From an uncultured Aquimarina sp. (lineage in GTDB: Bacteria; Bacteroidota; Bacteroidia; Flavobacteriales; Flavobacteriaceae), in assembly GCA_947496555.1 (NCBI GenBank), contig CANMDH010000003.1:1-64000 (forward strand): DNA of 64,000 nt, in the 5' to 3' direction. The translations under genes were made by a program, and so were the position numbers. Positions within the stretch are counted from its first letter, which is position 1. The number at the start of each line of letters is the position of its first letter. Positions 61,572 through 64,000 of this stretch are shown in pieces. The notes under the pieces were generated by a model that did no database searches, was not told where the DNA came from, and saw nothing but the letters and a program-made list of their open reading frames with translations.

Positions 61572-63776
61572 TTATTTAAAAGATTTTGAGGATAATGAAA
61601 TGATTTCCGATTGATATTTAGGAGCTCCTAAAGCTATGCTTCTTGAAGAAGGTAAACTTCCACCCACATATATGGTAAAATCCCCGGGATGAATCACCGG
61701 CTCACCTTTGGAACCGATCGATTGAAAATCAGGTTTTTGTAAAACGAAAGATATCTGCTGGGTACTTTTTGCTTTTATCGCAATTCTTTGAAAACCTTTT
61801 AAAGTATATATAGGATCTTCTTTTCCCGCTTTTGGAGAACTTATATATAGCTGTGCTACTTCTTCTACATCTTGCTCACTGTTATTTCTTATTTCTGCGG
61901 AAACCAATATTCTTTGATCTTTTTGGATAATAATAAGCTTGGAGTATGATAAATCGGCATAATTTAATCCAAAACCAAAAGGAAATAAGGGTTCTTCTGT
62001 CATGTAGCGATAGGTACGACCTTTCATGGTATAATCTTCGTAGGGCGGAAGTTGTGTTATGGACTTAGGAAATGTCACCGGAAGCTTTCCGGAAGGAGAA
62101 ACCTGGCCAAAAAGCACTTCTCCCACTGCAGTGCCCCCTTCTTCTCCCGGGTACCAGACAAACACCACGGCTTCTACCAAATCTAATAGTTCGGGTATGG
62201 CAATTGGGCTACCCCCTGTCAACACAAGCACCAAAGGTTTGTTATTATCTTTTTTGATTTTTTTAAGATACTCAATTTGATGTTGTGGTAATTTAATATT
62301 GACACGATCTCCTCTATTTGGTGAAGCAATCGCTTCACCTTCTTCACCTTCGTAGGTTGAAGAAATTCCCATAACAGCAATACATACATCTGCTGCTTTT
62401 GCTTCGCCAGTAGACCAATCGATTGGGTTTACATTTTCGCGATAATCCAGAATTCCCTGTTTATAGTTGATAGTGGTGCCAGCGCTCACCTGAGATACAA
62501 TACCATCTAAAATAGTCTGTGTGCTAGAAGAAAGTCCAAAATAATTGCCAAGGAGCACTTCTTCACTAGCGGCATGTGGCCCCACTACGTATACAGATTT
62601 GATATTCTTATTCAGGGGTAGAAGCTTATTTTTATTTTTAAGCAAGACAATAGATTTTCGGGCAGCTTCTAATGCTAATTTTCTATGTTTAGGAGAATCT
62701 ACTACTGATACAGGTATGGTGTCGTATGGATTGCTTCCTAAAGGATCAAAAAGGCCTAGTTTAAAACGGGTTATTAACTGCTGCTTTAATACCTGATTCA
62801 ACTGTTTTTCTGTCGTTAATCCCTGCTGTATAGCTTTACCCAATACTTGATAGGTCTCTCCGCAATTCACATGCAACCCCTTATTAAGTGCCAATGCAGC
62901 TGAAGCCTCGGGCGAATCGGTTACTTTATGATGTTCCCAAAAATCTTTGATCGCCCAACAATCTGAAACCAAGTAGCCATCAAAATTCCATCGTTTTCTT
63001 AAAACTTCATCAATTAAAAAATCACTGGCACAGGCTAATTCTCCATTTACCCGATTGTAAGCCCCCATAACACCTGCTACATCAGCCTCGGTCACCAACG
63101 CTTCAAATGCTGGTAGATAGGTTTCAAACAAATCTTTTTTGGTAGTAATAGCATCAAATTTGTGACGAAGTTCTTCTGGGCCAGAGTGTACTGCATAGTG
63201 TTTTGCACATGCGGCGGCTTTTAAATATTTGGGATGATCACCCTGCAGTCCTTTTACATATGCAGTAGCCATTTGACTGGTCAAAAAAGGATCTTCTCCA
63301 TAAGTTTCTTGTCCACGACCCCATCTGGGATCCCTGAATATGTTGATATTTGGCGTCCAGAAAGTGAGACCGGCATAAATGCCCCGGTTTCCAATAGCAA
63401 TCGATGTATTATATTTAGCTCTTGCCTCATCTGAAATTGCTGTGGCGACACGATATAGCAAATCTTTATCAAAGGTAGCAGCCAATCCAATCGCTTGTGG
63501 AAATACGGTGGCCCTTCCATTACGCGCTACTCCATGCAAACTCTCATTCCACCAGTTGTACTCCGGTACGTTGAGCCGAGGAATTGCAGCACTATTGTGA
63601 GTCATTACTGAAACTTTTTCTTCTAAAGTCATGGCATCCACAAGTGCTTCAGATCTTGCTTCAAAAGATAGGGAAGTATTTTGCCAAGGAAATGGATCAG
63701 ATTCCTGAGCACTTACTACTGATATTGGAATAAAATAGTAGCAAAACGAGATACAAAAAAGAACAATTCTTATCAT
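61572..63776 (-). CDS. Glycoside hydrolase family 3 beta-glycosidase
   Basis: Secreted GH3 enzyme, 734 residues, with a signal peptide (about 1-24, ending VVSAQ). The N-terminal barrel has N-E-S-L-H-G-V and the nucleophile Asp in L-V-S-D-C-W-A; the (alpha/beta)6 domain has G-P-H-A and G-E-E-G-E-A regions, and a fibronectin-like C-terminal domain follows R-T-Y-R-Y-M. The sequence looks like bacteroidetal beta-xylosidases or beta-glucosidases; beta-xylosidase is likely here because xylB and xylA follow directly. It lies 7 bp before the upstream kinase gene on the transcript. Confidence 0.93.
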   Translation of the reverse strand: MIRIVLFCISFCYYFIPISVVSAQESDPFPWQNTSLSFEARSEALVDAMTLEEKVSVMTHNSAAIPRLNVPEYNWWNESLHGVARNGRATVFPQAIGLAATFDKDLLYRVATAISDEARAKYNTSIAIGNRGIYAGLTFWTPNINIFRDPRWGRGQETYGEDPFLTSQMATAYVKGLQGDHPKYLKAAACAKHYAVHSGPEELRHKFDAITTKKDLFETYLPAFEALVTEADVAGVMGAYNRVNGELACASDFLIDEVLRKRWNFDGYLVSDCWAIKDFWEHHKVTDSPEASAALALNKGLHVNCGETYQVLGKAIQQGLTTEKQLNQVLKQQLITRFKLGLFDPLGSNPYDTIPVSVVDSPKHRKLALEAARKSIVLLKNKNKLLPLNKNIKSVYVVGPHAASEEVLLGNYFGLSSSTQTILDGIVSQVSAGTTINYKQGILDYRENVNPIDWSTGEAKAADVCIAVMGISSTYEGEEGEAIASPNRGDRVNIKLPQHQIEYLKKIKKDNNKPLVLVLTGGSPIAIPELLDLVEAVVFVWYPGEEGGTAVGEVLFGQVSPSGKLPVTFPKSITQLPPYEDYTMKGRTYRYMTEEPLFPFGFGLNYADLSYSKLIIIQKDQRILVSAEIRNNSEQDVEEVAQLYISSPKAGKEDPIYTLKGFQRIAIKAKSTQQISFVLQKPDFQSIGSKGEPVIHPGDFTIYVGGSLPSSRSIALGAPKYQSEIISLSSKSFK

Positions 63777-63782
63777 AGGTTA

Positions 63783-64000
63783 TTAAGATAAAGGTTTGTG
63801 TGTGCTATAAAGATCGAGAATTTCAGATAAAGTGCTAATACTTTCAGAACATGTAGGATGCCTTAAAGAAGTTGCAGCTGTGGCTACTCCCCACAATAAT
63901 GCTTCTTTATTATCTTTATTTTCGTGCAATGCATAAAGAACACCTGCGGCAAATGCATCTCCGGCTCCCGAGGTTCCCTTTATTTCCTGATCAGGAAGTG
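63783..64000 (-). CDS. PfkB-type carbohydrate kinase, C-terminal part
   Basis: Partial gene running off the window end. The 72 codons present include the PfkB signature G-T-S-G-A-G-D-A-F-A-A-G (catalytic Asp and anion hole) and a helix-rich tail ending in T-H-K-P-L-S. It is 6 bp upstream of the GH3 gene on the same strand, so it is likely the first visible member of the xylose operon. The substrate cannot be told from this portion. Confidence 0.85.
   Translation of the reverse strand, partial: LPDQEIKGTSGAGDAFAAGVLYALHENKDNKEALLWGVATAATSLRHPTCSESISTLSEILDLYSTHKPLS

Overview
The window looks like chromosomal DNA of a marine-type member of the Flavobacteriaceae (Bacteroidota). The grounds are low GC, promoter-like TAnnTTTG boxes in place of sigma70 boxes, gliding genes gldF and gldG (here fused), two secreted proteins ending in type IX secretion (T9SS) sorting domains, and typical flavobacterial gene types. 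Genus is inference; Aquimarina-like is a guess from gene content only.

Layout. 1-9.4 kb: minus-strand housekeeping and small genes (thioesterase, beta-lactamase-fold serine hydrolase, rmuC, ABC ATPase, a GldF-GldG fusion, SAM hydrolase family). 9.7-21.7 kb: phoH, purC, a large Asp-box propeller protein, DUF72, a DEAD-box helicase and a PAS histidine kinase with its receiver protein. 22.2-28.0 kb: a sulfide/sulfane-sulfur module (SulP permease, persulfide dioxygenase-rhodanese fusion, sulfide:quinone reductase, two YeeE/YedE halves). Each of its four transcription units carries the same GTAAC-N4-GTTAC palindrome at a fixed distance from a TAnnTTTG-like box, so a Crp/Fnr-type regulon can be read directly from the sequence. 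28.0-30.0 kb: integration scars, with tRNA-Ser-like 3' tails, a frameshifted acetyltransferase and a transposase remnant. 30.0-38.5 kb: a secreted/lipoprotein island (subtilase, amidase_3, M23 peptidase, propeller proteins). Three of its genes share an approximately 840-bp, near-identical module that appears to be an Ig-like domain with a concanavalin-like domain nested inside.

38.8-48.4 kb is the accessory zone and the most unusual part. It holds broken genes, a 305-bp nested-palindrome element, and what I read as an integron-type cassette array without a visible integrase (a CALIN). There are three cassettes, each starting with a GTT-type core and ending with its exact reverse complement, separated by attC-like hairpins. 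One hairpin is split by a complete IS1182-like element with 4-bp target duplications. Two cassettes are multigenic and are headed by different Crp/Fnr-family regulators.

48.4-64 kb: a minus-strand catabolic locus for xylose plus glucuronate. It contains a GH3 glycosidase, xylulokinase, xylose isomerase, an acetylesterase, an SDR predicted to act on fructuronate/mannonate, mannonate dehydratase, uronate isomerase, KDG kinase, KDPG aldolase and a DctPQM-type TRAP transporter. Together these would take glucuronoxylan-derived oligomers to xylulose-5-phosphate and to pyruvate plus glyceraldehyde-3-phosphate.
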